A stretch of 64,000 bases of DNA from Kibdelosporangium aridum (GCF_900176515.1 NZ_FWXV01000011.1:372001-436000); one strand, 5' to 3'. Shown: positions 25,664 to 35,046, counted from the first letter of the stretch. The notes: a model not told the origin generated them from the letters alone. Translations and numbers: made by a program.

Positions 25664-26476
25664 CTATGGCTTTCGGGCGATGCCCGCGTAGGACAACTGG
25701 TTCATCTCAGCGTCCTTGGCCAGGTCGCCAGGGCCGGCGGGGCGCCAGTTCCCGGTGGCGACCAGGCCGGGCTCGATGAGCTCGAAATCGCCGAACATGG
25801 CGGCGATTTCTTCGTAAGCGCGCGGGAAAACGTTGCCGTCGGCCCGGCTGCGGTTGACGATCCCGGCGACGTCGCTGATCTTGTCTTGCTGGGCGTCGGC
25901 CGTCATGTGCGTGATCGCCAGGTAGCTACCGGATGGCGCCGCGTCACGGTAGCGGGCCAACAGGCCGATCGAGTCGTCCGGAACCCAATGCAGCACAAGC
26001 AAGAACAACAAGCCGATCGGCTCGTCGAAGTTCAACAGCCGCCGCACCTGCGAACTGTTGAGAATGCTGTCCGGATCACGGAAGTCGGCGTGCACGATGT
26101 CGGCTCGGTCGTTGGCCGCGAGCATCAACTCGCTGTGGGCGACCGCGACCCGCTCGCGGTCGACGTACACCACGCGGCACTCCGGGTCGGCGTGCTGCGC
26201 TACCTCGTGCACGTTGCCGACGGTCGGGATGCCCGACCCGACGTCCAGGAACTGGCGCACTCCCTGAGAGATCATGAACCGCACGGCACGCCCGAGGAAC
26301 GCCCGGTTGATCCTCGCGGCCTCCTGGATCCCCGGTACGGCCTGTTTCACCTTCTCGGCCATCACGCGGTCGACTTCGAAGTTGTGCGCACCGCCGAGCA
26401 GGAAGTCGTATGTGCGCGCTCCGCTCGGCTGGGTCTCGTCGACGTTCGGGGGGATCCATTCCGACCGAGTTGTCAT
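25664..26476 (-). CDS. PF04672-type SAM-dependent methyltransferase
   Basis: A 270-residue protein of the actinobacterial S-adenosylmethionine methyltransferase group PF04672 (Methyltransf_19). It has the family start GARTYDFLLGGAHNFEVDR, the SAM-binding FLDVGSGIPTVGN motif and VVYVDRERVAVAHS. Members are abundant in actinomycetes and mostly of unknown target. It is often beside XRE-DUF397 pairs, which are absent here. It is divergent from the P450 operon across 165 bp. Confidence 0.87.
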   Translation of the reverse strand: MTTRSEWIPPNVDETQPSGARTYDFLLGGAHNFEVDRVMAEKVKQAVPGIQEAARINRAFLGRAVRFMISQGVRQFLDVGSGIPTVGNVHEVAQHADPECRVVYVDRERVAVAHSELMLAANDRADIVHADFRDPDSILNSSQVRRLLNFDEPIGLLFLLVLHWVPDDSIGLLARYRDAAPSGSYLAITHMTADAQQDKISDVAGIVNRSRADGNVFPRAYEEIAAMFGDFELIEPGLVATGNWRPAGPGDLAKDAEMNQLSYAGIARKP

Positions 26477-26641
26477 GGCACATCCATTTCACGAGCTAGA
26501 CAGACAGGAGAGCATACCGATTCGGGCAGGCTGATCGAATAGGCCCAGTCTGGTGAGCAGAGCCACCCGATCGGGTGCTGTCCAGATCGACCGAATAGCC
26601 CCTACTGTGGACCGTCCGTTCCGCTCGACGAGGAGAGAGGA

Positions 26642-27961
26642 ATGCCGGTCCCTGTTGCGCCCGGCCGTTTGCCGCTCCTAGGTCACACACCCGCATTGTT
26701 ACGGCGGCGATACGAGTTCACCTCCACACTGCGCGACTACGGCGACCTCGTGAAGATTTACCTCGGACCCATTCCCGCGTATTTCGTGACCAGCCCGAAG
26801 CTGACCCGCCAGATCCTCACGACGGACTCAGCGAGTTTCCGGAAAGGGGCGATGTTCGACAAGTTCCGACCTTTTGTCGGCAACGGCCTGGTCACCTCGA
26901 ATGGCGCCTTCCATCTGCGGCAACGACGATTGATCCAACCGGCGTTCCATCGCGACCGCATCGCGGACTACGCACAGACGATGCAGAAGACGGTGGACGA
27001 GTTCACCGGATCATGGCAGCCGGGCCAGGTCCGGGAAGTGAACGACGACATGCAGCAGCTCGCGATGACCATCGTCGGGCGGGCGCTGTTCGCCACGGAA
27101 CTGGGCCGCTCCGCGATCGACCAGGCCCGCGAGTCGCTGCCCATCGTGGTCAGCCACGGCATGAAACGCGCGCTGGCACCCGCGTTCCTGGGAAAACTGT
27201 TCCTGCGCGGCAATCGGAGGTTCGATCGGGCCGTCAGTGACATGCGCACGGTTGTCAACGACGTCATCGCGGACTGGCGAGCCACCGGCACCGACCAGGG
27301 TGACTTGCTGTCGATGCTGCTGATGGCCCGTGACGACAGCGGCAAGGGCATGACCGACCAAGAGGTCTACGACGAGGTGGTCACGCTGCTCAGCGCCGGG
27401 ATCGAGACCAGCGCCCTGGCACTGGCGTGGCTGTTTCACGAGATCGGCAGGCATCCCGAGGTCGAGCAGCGGCTGCACGACGAAGTCGACGAGGTACTGG
27501 CTGGACGGCCGGTCGGCATCGAGGACCTCCCCCGGCTGACCTACACGCAGCAGGTCATCAACGAGGTGCTGCGGATGTACCCGATCTGGATCCTGATGCG
27601 CCGCACCACCCTGCCTGTCGAGTTGGACGGCACCCAACTGCCTGCGGACACCGAGGTCACCATCAGCCCGCACGCGCTGCACTTCGATCCGCGGTCGTTC
27701 CCCGACCCGCACCGTTTCGACCCCGGCCGGTGGTCACCAGAACGGGCCAAGGACATTCCCGACGGGGCGTTCATCCCGTTCAGCGCCGGCAACCGCAAAT
27801 GCATCGGTTACACCTTCGCCCAGACCGAAATGGCGATCACACTGGCCACGATCGCCGCCCGTTGGCGACTCAAACCGCTGCCGGACAAGCCTGTCAAAGT
27901 GAAATACACCTCGACGGCTTACCCGATCAGACTGTCGATGACAGCAGTACCCCGAGACTGA
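26642..27961 (+). CDS. Cytochrome P450
   Basis: A 439-residue class I cytochrome P450. The I-helix shows LLSAGIETSA (acid-threonine pair), the K-helix NEVLR gives ExxR, and the heme loop FSAGNRKCIG places the heme cysteine near residue 387. Length and the VPVAPGRLPLLGHTPALL start resemble pentalenene oxygenase-like (CYP183/CYP1xx terpene) and polyketide-tailoring P450s. GAGGAGAGAGGA precedes the ATG. It leads an operon with a secreted hydrolase 37 bp away. No ferredoxin is nearby. Confidence 0.87.
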   Translation: MPVPVAPGRLPLLGHTPALLRRRYEFTSTLRDYGDLVKIYLGPIPAYFVTSPKLTRQILTTDSASFRKGAMFDKFRPFVGNGLVTSNGAFHLRQRRLIQPAFHRDRIADYAQTMQKTVDEFTGSWQPGQVREVNDDMQQLAMTIVGRALFATELGRSAIDQARESLPIVVSHGMKRALAPAFLGKLFLRGNRRFDRAVSDMRTVVNDVIADWRATGTDQGDLLSMLLMARDDSGKGMTDQEVYDEVVTLLSAGIETSALALAWLFHEIGRHPEVEQRLHDEVDEVLAGRPVGIEDLPRLTYTQQVINEVLRMYPIWILMRRTTLPVELDGTQLPADTEVTISPHALHFDPRSFPDPHRFDPGRWSPERAKDIPDGAFIPFSAGNRKCIGYTFAQTEMAITLATIAARWRLKPLPDKPVKVKYTSTAYPIRLSMTAVPRD

Positions 27962-27998
27962 AAAACCCGTCCACTCTCTCCTGGAAGGTCATCCTGTC

Positions 27999-29051
27999 GT
28001 GCGCTGGTTCCACAATGGACAAAAACGTGCCCGTCTCCGCCGCATATGCGCGATCATGCTCACCGTGATCGCGGCCGGAGCGGTGACCACGCCGCACGTG
28101 CAAGCATCCAGTACGGCATGTCAGGAAATGCAGTTCCCGGTGTCTGTCGCCGGGCTGCCGTACACCATGGCCGGAACACTGTGCACACCAGCCACGAGTG
28201 GGGGCACCGTTCAGGTTTTGATTCCTGGCGGGTTCTACAACCGCTCATACTGGGACATCTCAGTCGAACCGCAGATCAGGTCCTTCCGCCGTGCGATGAA
28301 CAACGCCGGATACGCCACACTGACCATCGACCGGCTCGGCACCGGCCGAAGTTCCACACCACCGAGCGTCCTGCTGACGGCAATAGCCCAGGCCGGTGCG
28401 GTGCACCAAGTCGTGCAGGCGCTGCGCTCGGGCAGCGAAGGGCCGCGGTTCGACAAGGTGATCCTGGGAGGCCACTCGCTCGGCTCGGCGATCGCGGTCA
28501 TCGAGGCGGCCACCTACCGCGACGTGGACGGCGTGCTCGTGACCGGAATGGCACACCGCTTGAACGCCACCGGCATCATCCCGATCTTCGCCACCTTCGT
28601 CCCGGCCGCGCTCGACCCGAAGTTCAGCGCCAAAACACTCGACCTCGGCTATCTGACCACCATGCCAGGCACCCGGTTCGACTCACTGCACAAGCCGGGA
28701 CCGTTCAACGCGGCGGTCGCCACGTTCGAGGAGTCCACAAAGGACGTCGCGGCGCCCACTGAACTGGTCGACGCCGCACTGCTGGGCACCGTCACCCCGT
28801 TCACCCGTCTCGTCGACGTGCCAGTGCTTTCGGTCATGGCGTCGAACGATCCGACGTTCTGCGGCTTGCTGGCCACCGACTGCAGCTCGTCCGAGGCCCT
28901 GCGACGGTCCGAGCAGCTGTTCTACTCACCGGCAGCACAACTGCAGACCTTTGTGGTGCGCGGATATGGACACTCGTTCAACTTCGCACCGAACGCTCCC
29001 GAATACCACAACGTCGTCGCCCGATGGGCGCAGAGCACAGTGGGCGCCTGA
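27999..29051 (+). CDS. Secreted alpha/beta hydrolase
   Basis: A 350-residue exported hydrolase. Residues 1-37 are a signal peptide (KRARLRRICAIMLTVIAAG). The catalytic core has the nucleophile elbow GGHSLGS, an oxyanion segment IPGGFYNRSYW and a candidate His in RGYGHSFNF. Three cysteines can form disulphides. GGAAGG precedes the GTG start. It follows the P450 closely and is probably co-transcribed, so it could hydrolyse the oxidised product or a precursor. Confidence 0.8.
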   Translation: MRWFHNGQKRARLRRICAIMLTVIAAGAVTTPHVQASSTACQEMQFPVSVAGLPYTMAGTLCTPATSGGTVQVLIPGGFYNRSYWDISVEPQIRSFRRAMNNAGYATLTIDRLGTGRSSTPPSVLLTAIAQAGAVHQVVQALRSGSEGPRFDKVILGGHSLGSAIAVIEAATYRDVDGVLVTGMAHRLNATGIIPIFATFVPAALDPKFSAKTLDLGYLTTMPGTRFDSLHKPGPFNAAVATFEESTKDVAAPTELVDAALLGTVTPFTRLVDVPVLSVMASNDPTFCGLLATDCSSSEALRRSEQLFYSPAAQLQTFVVRGYGHSFNFAPNAPEYHNVVARWAQSTVGA

Positions 29052-29077
29052 TTACCCGCAAGTCACGCTCTGGTACC

Positions 29078-29125
29078 TCGGTGTGGAATGAGAATCAACA
29101 AAGCAGGATCCTCATTCCACACCGA
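29078..29125. promoter_or_regulatory. 15-bp perfect inverted repeat upstream of AraC gene
   Basis: TCGGTGTGGAATGAG (29078-29092) pairs perfectly with CTCATTCCACACCGA (29111-29125) across an 18-base spacer. It sits between the hydrolase stop and the AraC start. It has no T tract. It could be a dimer-binding operator for the AraC protein or an unusual terminator for the P450-hydrolase operon. Confidence 0.7.
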
Positions 29126-29163
29126 TGCGGCAAATACCGCGGACTTGTGCTGCAATCGCAGGT

Positions 29164-30060
29164 ATGTCCTTGGACGAGCTACGCGACTTGCTGCAACGGC
29201 ATGCACGACCCGATCTGACCACCGCCATCGACGGCGTGCGGATCTGCCGCTTCGAGCACACCTCTTCGCCGGAGTCCTCGATGTCCGGTACGTCACTGGC
29301 CATCGTTGCCCAGGGCAGCAAACGGTTGGCGCTGGGCGATCAGGTGTACGACTACGGCGTCGGCCAATACCTCATCGCCTCGGTCGATCTCCCCGTGACG
29401 GGCCACGTCCTGGACGCCACTGTGGACAAACCCACGCTGGGTTTCGGGATGTCACTGGAACCGGCTGCCATCGCGGAACTCCTGCTGCAGGTCGAGGCCG
29501 AGGATCTGCCACGCCCCGCCGGCACTGTCCGCCCGGGCATCGCGGTCAGCCAAGCCCCGGAGGACTTGCTCGATGCCGTCGTCCGGCTGCTGCGCCTACT
29601 GGACCGGCCACGGGATCGCAAGGCACTTGTGCCAGTGTTCAAGCGGGAGATCCTGTGGCGGCTGCTGACCGGGGAGCAGGGCGATGCTGTGCGGCAACTC
29701 GGCCTCACCGACTCCAGCCTGAGCCACATCTCCCGGGCCGTGCGGTGGATCCGGGAGAACTACACCCGGCCGTTCCGGGTCGAAGACGTGGCACGGCTGT
29801 CCGGGATGAGCGTGTCCGCCTTCCACCGGCAGTTCCACGCGGTCACCGCGATGAGCCCGATCCAGTTCCAGAAGCACATCCGGCTCCAGTCAGCCAGGTT
29901 GCTACTGGCCAACAACCCCAACGACATCACCGGCGTGAGCTACAGCGTCGGATACGACAGCCCATCCCAGTTCAGCCGGGAATACCGGCGCCTGTTCGGC
30001 GCACCGCCCAGTCAAGACGCAGTACGCATGCGAGATCGCGTGGGCGCCGCCCTGCCCTGA
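29164..30060 (+). CDS. AraC-family transcriptional regulator
   Basis: A 298-residue regulator with an N-terminal cupin-like sensor (residues about 20-150, with GDQVYDYGVGQYLIAS), matching the AraC_N domain. The C-terminal HTH_18 domain has FRVEDVARLSGMSVSAFHRQFH and VSYSVGYDSPSQFSREYRRLFG. The ATG at 29164 begins MSLDELRDLL; an earlier ATG at 29125 overlaps the inverted repeat. It is convergent with an aldo/keto reductase, which this type of regulator often controls. Confidence 0.87.
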   Translation: MSLDELRDLLQRHARPDLTTAIDGVRICRFEHTSSPESSMSGTSLAIVAQGSKRLALGDQVYDYGVGQYLIASVDLPVTGHVLDATVDKPTLGFGMSLEPAAIAELLLQVEAEDLPRPAGTVRPGIAVSQAPEDLLDAVVRLLRLLDRPRDRKALVPVFKREILWRLLTGEQGDAVRQLGLTDSSLSHISRAVRWIRENYTRPFRVEDVARLSGMSVSAFHRQFHAVTAMSPIQFQKHIRLQSARLLLANNPNDITGVSYSVGYDSPSQFSREYRRLFGAPPSQDAVRMRDRVGAALP

Positions 30061-30107
30061 TGATCGAACGCCGAAGCCAGGTTCACCCTCGCACTCGCTC
30101 CGCGCGG

Positions 30108-31136
30108 CTACGCGGCGGAACGTTCGACGACGGGCCGACGGCGCAGACCCACGTTCGCGATGGCCGGTGGCGTGTAGGCCACGTTGTTCGGGCCGGCTTC
30201 GGTGCCAGGTGGCGCTATTTCGTCAATACGGTCGAGGATCTCGTCGTCCAACGTGACATCGGCACCAGCGAGCAGGTCGTCGAGTTGCGCCATGGTGCGC
30301 GGCCCGATGATCGCCGAGGTGACCCCGGGATGCGCGATGACGAACGCCATCGCGAGGTGCGTCAGCGGCATGCCCGCCTTCTCGGCCAAGGGGATGAGCT
30401 GTTCGACCACTTCGAGCTTGCCGTCATGGTCGAAATGCACCGGCATCAGGCCCGAGCGATGGGTCCTGTTGTCCTGTCCCTTGCGGATCCGGCCGGTGAG
30501 CAGGCCCTGCGCCAGCGGGCTCCACACCAGCGTGCCCATCCCGTATCGCTGGGTGACCGGCAGCACTTCCTGTTCAATGATCCGGTTGACGATGGAGTAC
30601 GGCGGCTGTTCGGTACGGAAGCGCTCGAAACCACGCTTCTCCGACACCCACTGCGCCTCGACGATCTCCGACGCCGGGAACGTGGACGAGCCGATCGCCC
30701 GCACCTTGCCGCTGCGGATCAAGTCGGTCAGCGCGGAGAGCGTCTCCTCCACATCGACTGTCGGATCTGGACGGTGCACCTGGTAGAGGTCGATGTGGTC
30801 GGTCTGCAAGCGGCGCAACGAATCCTCGACGGCCCGCATCAGCCAGCGACGCGAGTTGCCCCGGCGGTTCGGGTCGTCGCCCATCGGCAGACTGGCCTTT
30901 GTGGCGAGCACGACGTCGTCGCGACGGCCCTTGAGTGCTTGGCCGACGATGACTTCGGACTCACCCGCGGAGTACACGTCGGCGGTGTCGACGAAGTTGA
31001 TCCCAGCGTCGAGTGCTTTGTGGATGATCCGGATCGACTCGTCGTGGTCGGTGTTGCCCATGGCACCGAACATCATGGCGCCCAAGGCATACGGACTGAC
31101 CTTCATGCCAGTGCGCCCCAATGTGCGGTATTTCAT
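30108..31136 (-). CDS. Aldo/keto reductase
   Basis: A 342-residue AKR with catalytic Asp and Tyr in FVDTADVYSAG, Lys in LATKAS and His in YQVHRPD. The start MKYRTLGRTGMKVSP is typical of the AKR11/AKR12-like group. It converges on the AraC regulator (47 bp between the stops), consistent with a regulator-enzyme pair such as AraC controlling an AKR. Confidence 0.88.
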   Translation of the reverse strand: MKYRTLGRTGMKVSPYALGAMMFGAMGNTDHDESIRIIHKALDAGINFVDTADVYSAGESEVIVGQALKGRRDDVVLATKASLPMGDDPNRRGNSRRWLMRAVEDSLRRLQTDHIDLYQVHRPDPTVDVEETLSALTDLIRSGKVRAIGSSTFPASEIVEAQWVSEKRGFERFRTEQPPYSIVNRIIEQEVLPVTQRYGMGTLVWSPLAQGLLTGRIRKGQDNRTHRSGLMPVHFDHDGKLEVVEQLIPLAEKAGMPLTHLAMAFVIAHPGVTSAIIGPRTMAQLDDLLAGADVTLDDEILDRIDEIAPPGTEAGPNNVAYTPPAIANVGLRRRPVVERSAA

Positions 31137-31326
31137 CTTGTTCTCCTGTTCGGGGCTGACGCTGTCCGCCCCTTTGCCGTACTGGAAAAGCTCTGCTCTT
31201 CAAGCAAAGCAAGGGCGCCGCCGACGGGCTAGCAACATCGTCTCGCCCGCTTGCACAATCCTCTCGAACCAGCGGTGAGGGCATGCTCGAGTGGCGTCTC
31301 GCCGGCCTGCCGGTGGCGAGGTGAGC

Positions 31327-31965
31327 TCAGTTGCCTGCTGCGGCGGGCTTCGTGGCGGCCACCCGCTCCACCATGCCGGCCTTGAGCCGCTCCTGCCGAT
31401 GGACGACGAACCCGGCCTGTTCGACCAGCGGCAGCGGGCGTCGGGTCTGGTAGTCGCCCAGCATCCGCACGGTCAGCTTCTCGACCAGCCACTGTCCGAA
31501 GTAGATCAACCGATGATGGCTGCCGACGTGGTCGAGCAGCAGCAGTGTCCCGTTAGGACGCAATACCCGGTGCATCTCCGCGATGGCCGCACGTTCATCC
31601 GGGAACCCGCACAACCCAAGGGTGCACACCACGGTGTCGAATGACGCGTCCGGGAACGGCAGCGCCTGTGCGTCCCCTTGGCGCAGGTCGATCTCCCGGC
31701 CGAGTTCGGCAGCCCGAGCGCGAGCCAGCTCCAGCATCGCTTGACTGAAGTCCACTCCGGTCAACCGCACGTCAGCCGGGTAGAGCGCGAGGTTCAAACC
31801 GGTGCCGACAGCCACTTCCAGGACCTCGCCACGGGCTTGCGAACAGACCCATTCGCGCCCGCCACGGAACTGCATCCGTTCGAAGAAGCTGATAGCGCGG
31901 TCGTACCTGGGCGCGTACTCGTCCCACTTCGCCCGTAATCGATCGGCATTGACGTCCTTGCTCAT
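31327..31965 (-). CDS. Class I SAM-dependent methyltransferase
   Basis: A 212-residue methyltransferase of the UbiE/Methyltransf_11 type. SAM-binding motif I is VLEVAVGTGLNLALYP, the post-I acidic loop GVDFSQAMLELAR follows, and motif II is DTVVCTLGLCGF. The ATG at 31965 shares one base with the TetR stop (TGATG), so translation is coupled. It is probably a phospholipid-like or small-molecule methyltransferase; the substrate is unknown. Confidence 0.85.
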   Translation of the reverse strand: MSKDVNADRLRAKWDEYAPRYDRAISFFERMQFRGGREWVCSQARGEVLEVAVGTGLNLALYPADVRLTGVDFSQAMLELARARAAELGREIDLRQGDAQALPFPDASFDTVVCTLGLCGFPDERAAIAEMHRVLRPNGTLLLLDHVGSHHRLIYFGQWLVEKLTVRMLGDYQTRRPLPLVEQAGFVVHRQERLKAGMVERVAATKPAAAGN

Positions 31966-32678
31966 CACGTTCGCCCTCTCGTCGATACCAATCCGTGGGT
32001 AAGCAGCCCAGCCAGTGTGGCGGCCATGGTGTCCGGCGGTGGCAGTTCGCGATCACCGGCGGGATCCCAGTGCAAGTGCACCGCCCACAACACGCAGGTC
32101 TCCAGGATCGTGCGCGCCACCACCGGTCCCGGGCCGGGAAGCCGAACCACTCCAGTGGCCGCGCGCCGCGCCAGATAGTCGGTCAACGCGCTGACCAGCC
32201 CCGACCGGCCCGTTCCGAACCACACCTCACCGAGTTCCGGCAGCTCAGGGGCGCACCGGTCGACCAACTTGATGCTCACCCGATGCCGCGCGAGCCGTTG
32301 GTACAAGTCGGTGATGATGCCGGTGAGCTCATCCGCAACCGGCTGACGCCTACGTCCCGCCATTGCCTTCACCAAGCGCAACTCGGCGACCTCTCGCCCG
32401 AGCCGCTCAGTCACCAGTGCCGCCAGTTCTCCCGCAGCGAGGGCCGGTACCGGCAGCTCGGACAACCCTGGCGGCTGCTCCACGCCGTCGGCGTAACGCA
32501 CCACGGCCGCCAGCAAGGCGGCCTTGTTCTCCACATACCCGTACAGCGTTCCTTTCGCCACCCCCAACGCATCCGCGACATCCTGCATCTGCGTGCGCTG
32601 AAAACCGTGCGCGATGAACGTCTCGGCCGCCGCCGACATCAACCGCGGAAAGAACTCCGCCGACCGAACCCTGGGCAC
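31965..32678 (-). CDS. TetR-family regulator
   Basis: A 237-residue TetR repressor with the N-terminal helix-turn-helix (AAAETFIAHGFQRTQMQDVADALGVAKGTLYGYVENKAALL over residues 17-57) and a helical ligand domain. The GTG at 32678 lies 14 bp from a TGACCGA-C-TCGGTCA palindrome, so autoregulation is likely and the leader is very short. It is the first gene of a two-gene operon with the methyltransferase. A P450 lies upstream on the same strand. Confidence 0.85.
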   Translation of the reverse strand: MPRVRSAEFFPRLMSAAAETFIAHGFQRTQMQDVADALGVAKGTLYGYVENKAALLAAVVRYADGVEQPPGLSELPVPALAAGELAALVTERLGREVAELRLVKAMAGRRRQPVADELTGIITDLYQRLARHRVSIKLVDRCAPELPELGEVWFGTGRSGLVSALTDYLARRAATGVVRLPGPGPVVARTILETCVLWAVHLHWDPAGDRELPPPDTMAATLAGLLTHGLVSTRGRT

Positions 32679-32692
32679 GCCATCAGAATAAA

Positions 32693-32707
32693 TGACCGAC
32701 TCGGTCA
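32693..32707. promoter_or_regulatory. TetR operator palindrome
   Basis: TGACCGA-C-TCGGTCA is a perfect 7+1+7 palindrome. It lies 15 bp upstream of the TetR start and between the P450 stop and this gene. Size and symmetry match TetR-family operators. Confidence 0.7.
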
Positions 32708-32720
32708 GTCAAGGGGCCAA

Positions 32721-33893
32721 TCACCACAGCACCGGAACTTCGACCGGACCGCCGGTCAGCACGTCGCGGCGCATGGCCAACTCCTGCACGTCGACGGCCA
32801 GCTGCAAGGTCGGGAACCGCATGGCGAGTTGCGTGAACACAACCTGTAACTCGATACGAGCCAACGGCGCTCCGATGCAATAGCGGGCGCCATGGCCGAA
32901 AGTGAGGTGGTTGGCAGCCGGGCGGGCAATGTCGACCTGATCCGGTTCGGCGAAGACAGCAGGGTCGTGGTTGGCCGCGCCGTTGTCGAGGATCACGAGG
33001 TCACCAGCCCGCACCCGGACACCGTCGATCTCCAGATCGGTCCTGGCGTAGCGGGGAATCCCGCCGCCCTTGCCAGACGCCCGGAGCAACTCCTCGACCG
33101 CGCCGGGGACCAATCCCGGGTCGTTCACCAATGCCCGCCACTGCTCAGGACTGGCAAGCAACAGCAGGACGCCCATGCCGATCTGCACCACCGTGGTCTC
33201 ATGGCCAGCAAGCAGCAACGCCATGGACAACCCAGCGGCTTCGACGTCCGACACGTCCTCAGTGGCACACAGCCGGGAGATCACGTCGTCACCAGGACCC
33301 GCCCGCTTGTGAGCGACCAGCTTCTGGCCGTACTCGAACAACGAGCCCAAGCCTTGCTCGGAACGGGCACGGTCGCGAGTGTTGACCGCGTCGTCAGTCC
33401 AGGCCTGGAACTGGTCACGGTCCTCGTACGGCACCCCGAGCAGTTCGCAGATCACCAGAATCGGCAGCGGCAGCGCCATGGCGGCCTGCAGGTCCGCGGG
33501 CGACCCTTGTTCGGCCAGCTCGTCCAGCAGCCCTGTGGCCAAGGCTTCCACTCTGGGACGCAAGGCCCGCATACGTTTCGGCGAGAAGTGCGGCTGCAAC
33601 AGCGACCGCATCCGCGCATGATCCGCCTGTTCGGTGGCGAAGTTCCCCAGTGGTCCACCGAACAACGCCGAATCGCCCATTCGAGCCGCGGTCTCCGGTA
33701 CCGGATGCCCACGGCCGAGCCGGTCGTCGTCCAGTAAACGCCGCACCTGCGCGTGGCCGGTGACCAGCCACGCCTCGTCCCCGACCGCGGTACGAACCCG
33801 ATGGACCGCGCCTTGGGACTGCAACTCACGCAGCCGAGGCGCGACACGCAACGGGTCTACCCGCTCGAACGGCAACTGCACCGGAGCGTTCAT
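32721..33893 (-). CDS. Cytochrome P450
   Basis: A 390-residue P450 of the CYP105/CYP107 size class. The I-helix LLAGHETT carries the acid-threonine pair, the K-helix EELLR gives ExxR and the heme loop TFGHGARYCIG places the cysteine near residue 339. It lies upstream of the TetR-methyltransferase operon and is divergent from a second TetR gene. The heme-loop GAPLAR tail is typical of macrolide and xenobiotic P450s. Confidence 0.88.
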   Translation of the reverse strand: MNAPVQLPFERVDPLRVAPRLRELQSQGAVHRVRTAVGDEAWLVTGHAQVRRLLDDDRLGRGHPVPETAARMGDSALFGGPLGNFATEQADHARMRSLLQPHFSPKRMRALRPRVEALATGLLDELAEQGSPADLQAAMALPLPILVICELLGVPYEDRDQFQAWTDDAVNTRDRARSEQGLGSLFEYGQKLVAHKRAGPGDDVISRLCATEDVSDVEAAGLSMALLLAGHETTVVQIGMGVLLLLASPEQWRALVNDPGLVPGAVEELLRASGKGGGIPRYARTDLEIDGVRVRAGDLVILDNGAANHDPAVFAEPDQVDIARPAANHLTFGHGARYCIGAPLARIELQVVFTQLAMRFPTLQLAVDVQELAMRRDVLTGGPVEVPVLW

Positions 33894-33917
33894 CCCGACC
33901 TCCGTCGTTACAGATCA

Positions 33918-33949
33918 CTTGTACAAGAAGTCTTAAACAAGCTACTTGT
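33918..33949. promoter_or_regulatory. Palindromes between P450 and TetR
   Basis: CTTGTACAAG (33918-33927) is a perfect 10-bp palindrome, and ACAAG-CTA-CTTGT (33937-33949) is a second with the same half-site. A third half-site (AACAAG) occurs at 33963-33968. The spacing and CTTGT half-sites point to a TetR operator shared by the divergent P450 and TetR genes. Confidence 0.65.
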
Positions 33950-33982
33950 ATAGTCTGCCTTAAACAAGAGGAGGTTGGCGCG

Positions 33983-34576
33983 ATGGCGACGGACCGGCGG
34001 TCCACCACGGATGTGGAGCGTGTCCGGCGCATGCCCCGCGCCGAACGGCGCGAACAGATCCTCGACGCGGCCACCCGCGCGTTCGCCCGCACCGGGTTCA
34101 CTGCCACCAGCCTCGACGACGTGGCCGCCGAAGCAGGCGTCACCCACGTGATCCTCTACCGCCACTTCGCGTCCAAAAGCGACCTTTACCGGGCGGTGCT
34201 CGACCGCGCCTGCACCCGGCTCGGCGAGGCCGTCGGAACCGAGAACTACGACGAGAGCAGCCTTCCGGCGCTGCTCCGCGCCGCCGCCGCCGATCCCGAC
34301 GGGTTCCGCCTACTGTTCCGCCACGCGGCAAGGGAACCGGAGTTCCGCGACATCACCGACACAATCCGATGGGACTCAACCGACATCGCCCACCGCCACA
34401 TCGCCGAAGCAATTCCCGACGGCCCATGGCAAAACTGGGCGGCCCAAGTGATCCCCGCCCTCACGCTTGAATCCGTCATCGCCTGGCTGGACACCGGCCA
34501 ACCCGACCCCGACCGTGCCGCCGAACGCATCGGCCGCGCCATCGCGGGCATCATCGAAGCGGCCCGCGTTGACTGA
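33983..34576 (+). CDS. TetR-family regulator
   Basis: A 197-residue TetR repressor. Residues 20-65 are the helix-turn-helix (REQILDAATRAFARTGF and LDDVAAEAGVTHVILYRHFASK). GAGGAGG precedes the ATG at 33983. It is divergent from the P450 across operators with CTTGT half-sites and so probably represses it. It converges on ArsR. Confidence 0.86.
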   Translation: MATDRRSTTDVERVRRMPRAERREQILDAATRAFARTGFTATSLDDVAAEAGVTHVILYRHFASKSDLYRAVLDRACTRLGEAVGTENYDESSLPALLRAAAADPDGFRLLFRHAAREPEFRDITDTIRWDSTDIAHRHIAEAIPDGPWQNWAAQVIPALTLESVIAWLDTGQPDPDRAAERIGRAIAGIIEAARVD

Positions 34577-34638
34577 TCCACGCAGCGGCCCCGAAGTGGT
34601 CTGACCCCCAAGCCTTTCCGATGGCACAACAGTCGAGG

Positions 34639-35028
34639 TCAGGAAGCGACTTCTTCGGGCTGCCGCGACCATTCGCTGGCCGGACGGGAAAGCAACGCGG
34701 CGAGCTTGTCCGTGGTTTCGGGCAGCAGCCAGTAGTAGACCCAGGTACCGCGGCGTTCGGAGTCGACCAGTCCGGCCTGGCGCAGCAGCTTGAGGTGGTG
34801 GGAGATCGTCGGCTGGGACAGGTCGAACGCCGGCGTCAGTTCGCACACGCAGACCCCGGTGTCGGCCTGCGCGGCGGCGATCATCGACAGCAGCCGTAGG
34901 CGGACCGGGTCACCGAGTGCTTTGAAGACGGCGGCCAGATCGGTCGCTTGGTCCTCGTCGAGGGGTGCGGACTGCAGGCTCGTGCAGCACGAGGCGGTCT
35001 GCGCGATCGGCAGCTCCTGTTTCGACAT
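34639..35028 (-). CDS. arsR: ArsR-family arsenic-responsive repressor
   Basis: A 129-residue SmtB/ArsR repressor. Winged-helix residues include VFKALGDPVRLRLLSMI and SQPTISHHLKLLRQAGLV. The CVCEL motif (C60 and C62) is the As(III)-binding pair of type 1 ArsR proteins; an extra vicinal pair C14-C15 (TASCCTS) lies at the N terminus. The ATG at 35028 places the N-terminal cysteines in the protein. It is divergent from arsM across an operator. Confidence 0.88.
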   Translation of the reverse strand: MSKQELPIAQTASCCTSLQSAPLDEDQATDLAAVFKALGDPVRLRLLSMIAAAQADTGVCVCELTPAFDLSQPTISHHLKLLRQAGLVDSERRGTWVYYWLLPETTDKLAALLSRPASEWSRQPEEVAS

Positions 35029-35046
35029 GTCTCTATATTGACAGCC

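Noticed and set aside
30070..30125. GC-rich imperfect hairpin between AraC and AKR stops
   Set aside because: The arms contain mismatches and I could not define a clean stem.
29088..31232. 714-residue plus-strand open frame
   Set aside because: It runs antisense to an AKR and out of frame with AraC; composition is Arg/His/Pro-rich, typical of shadow frames.
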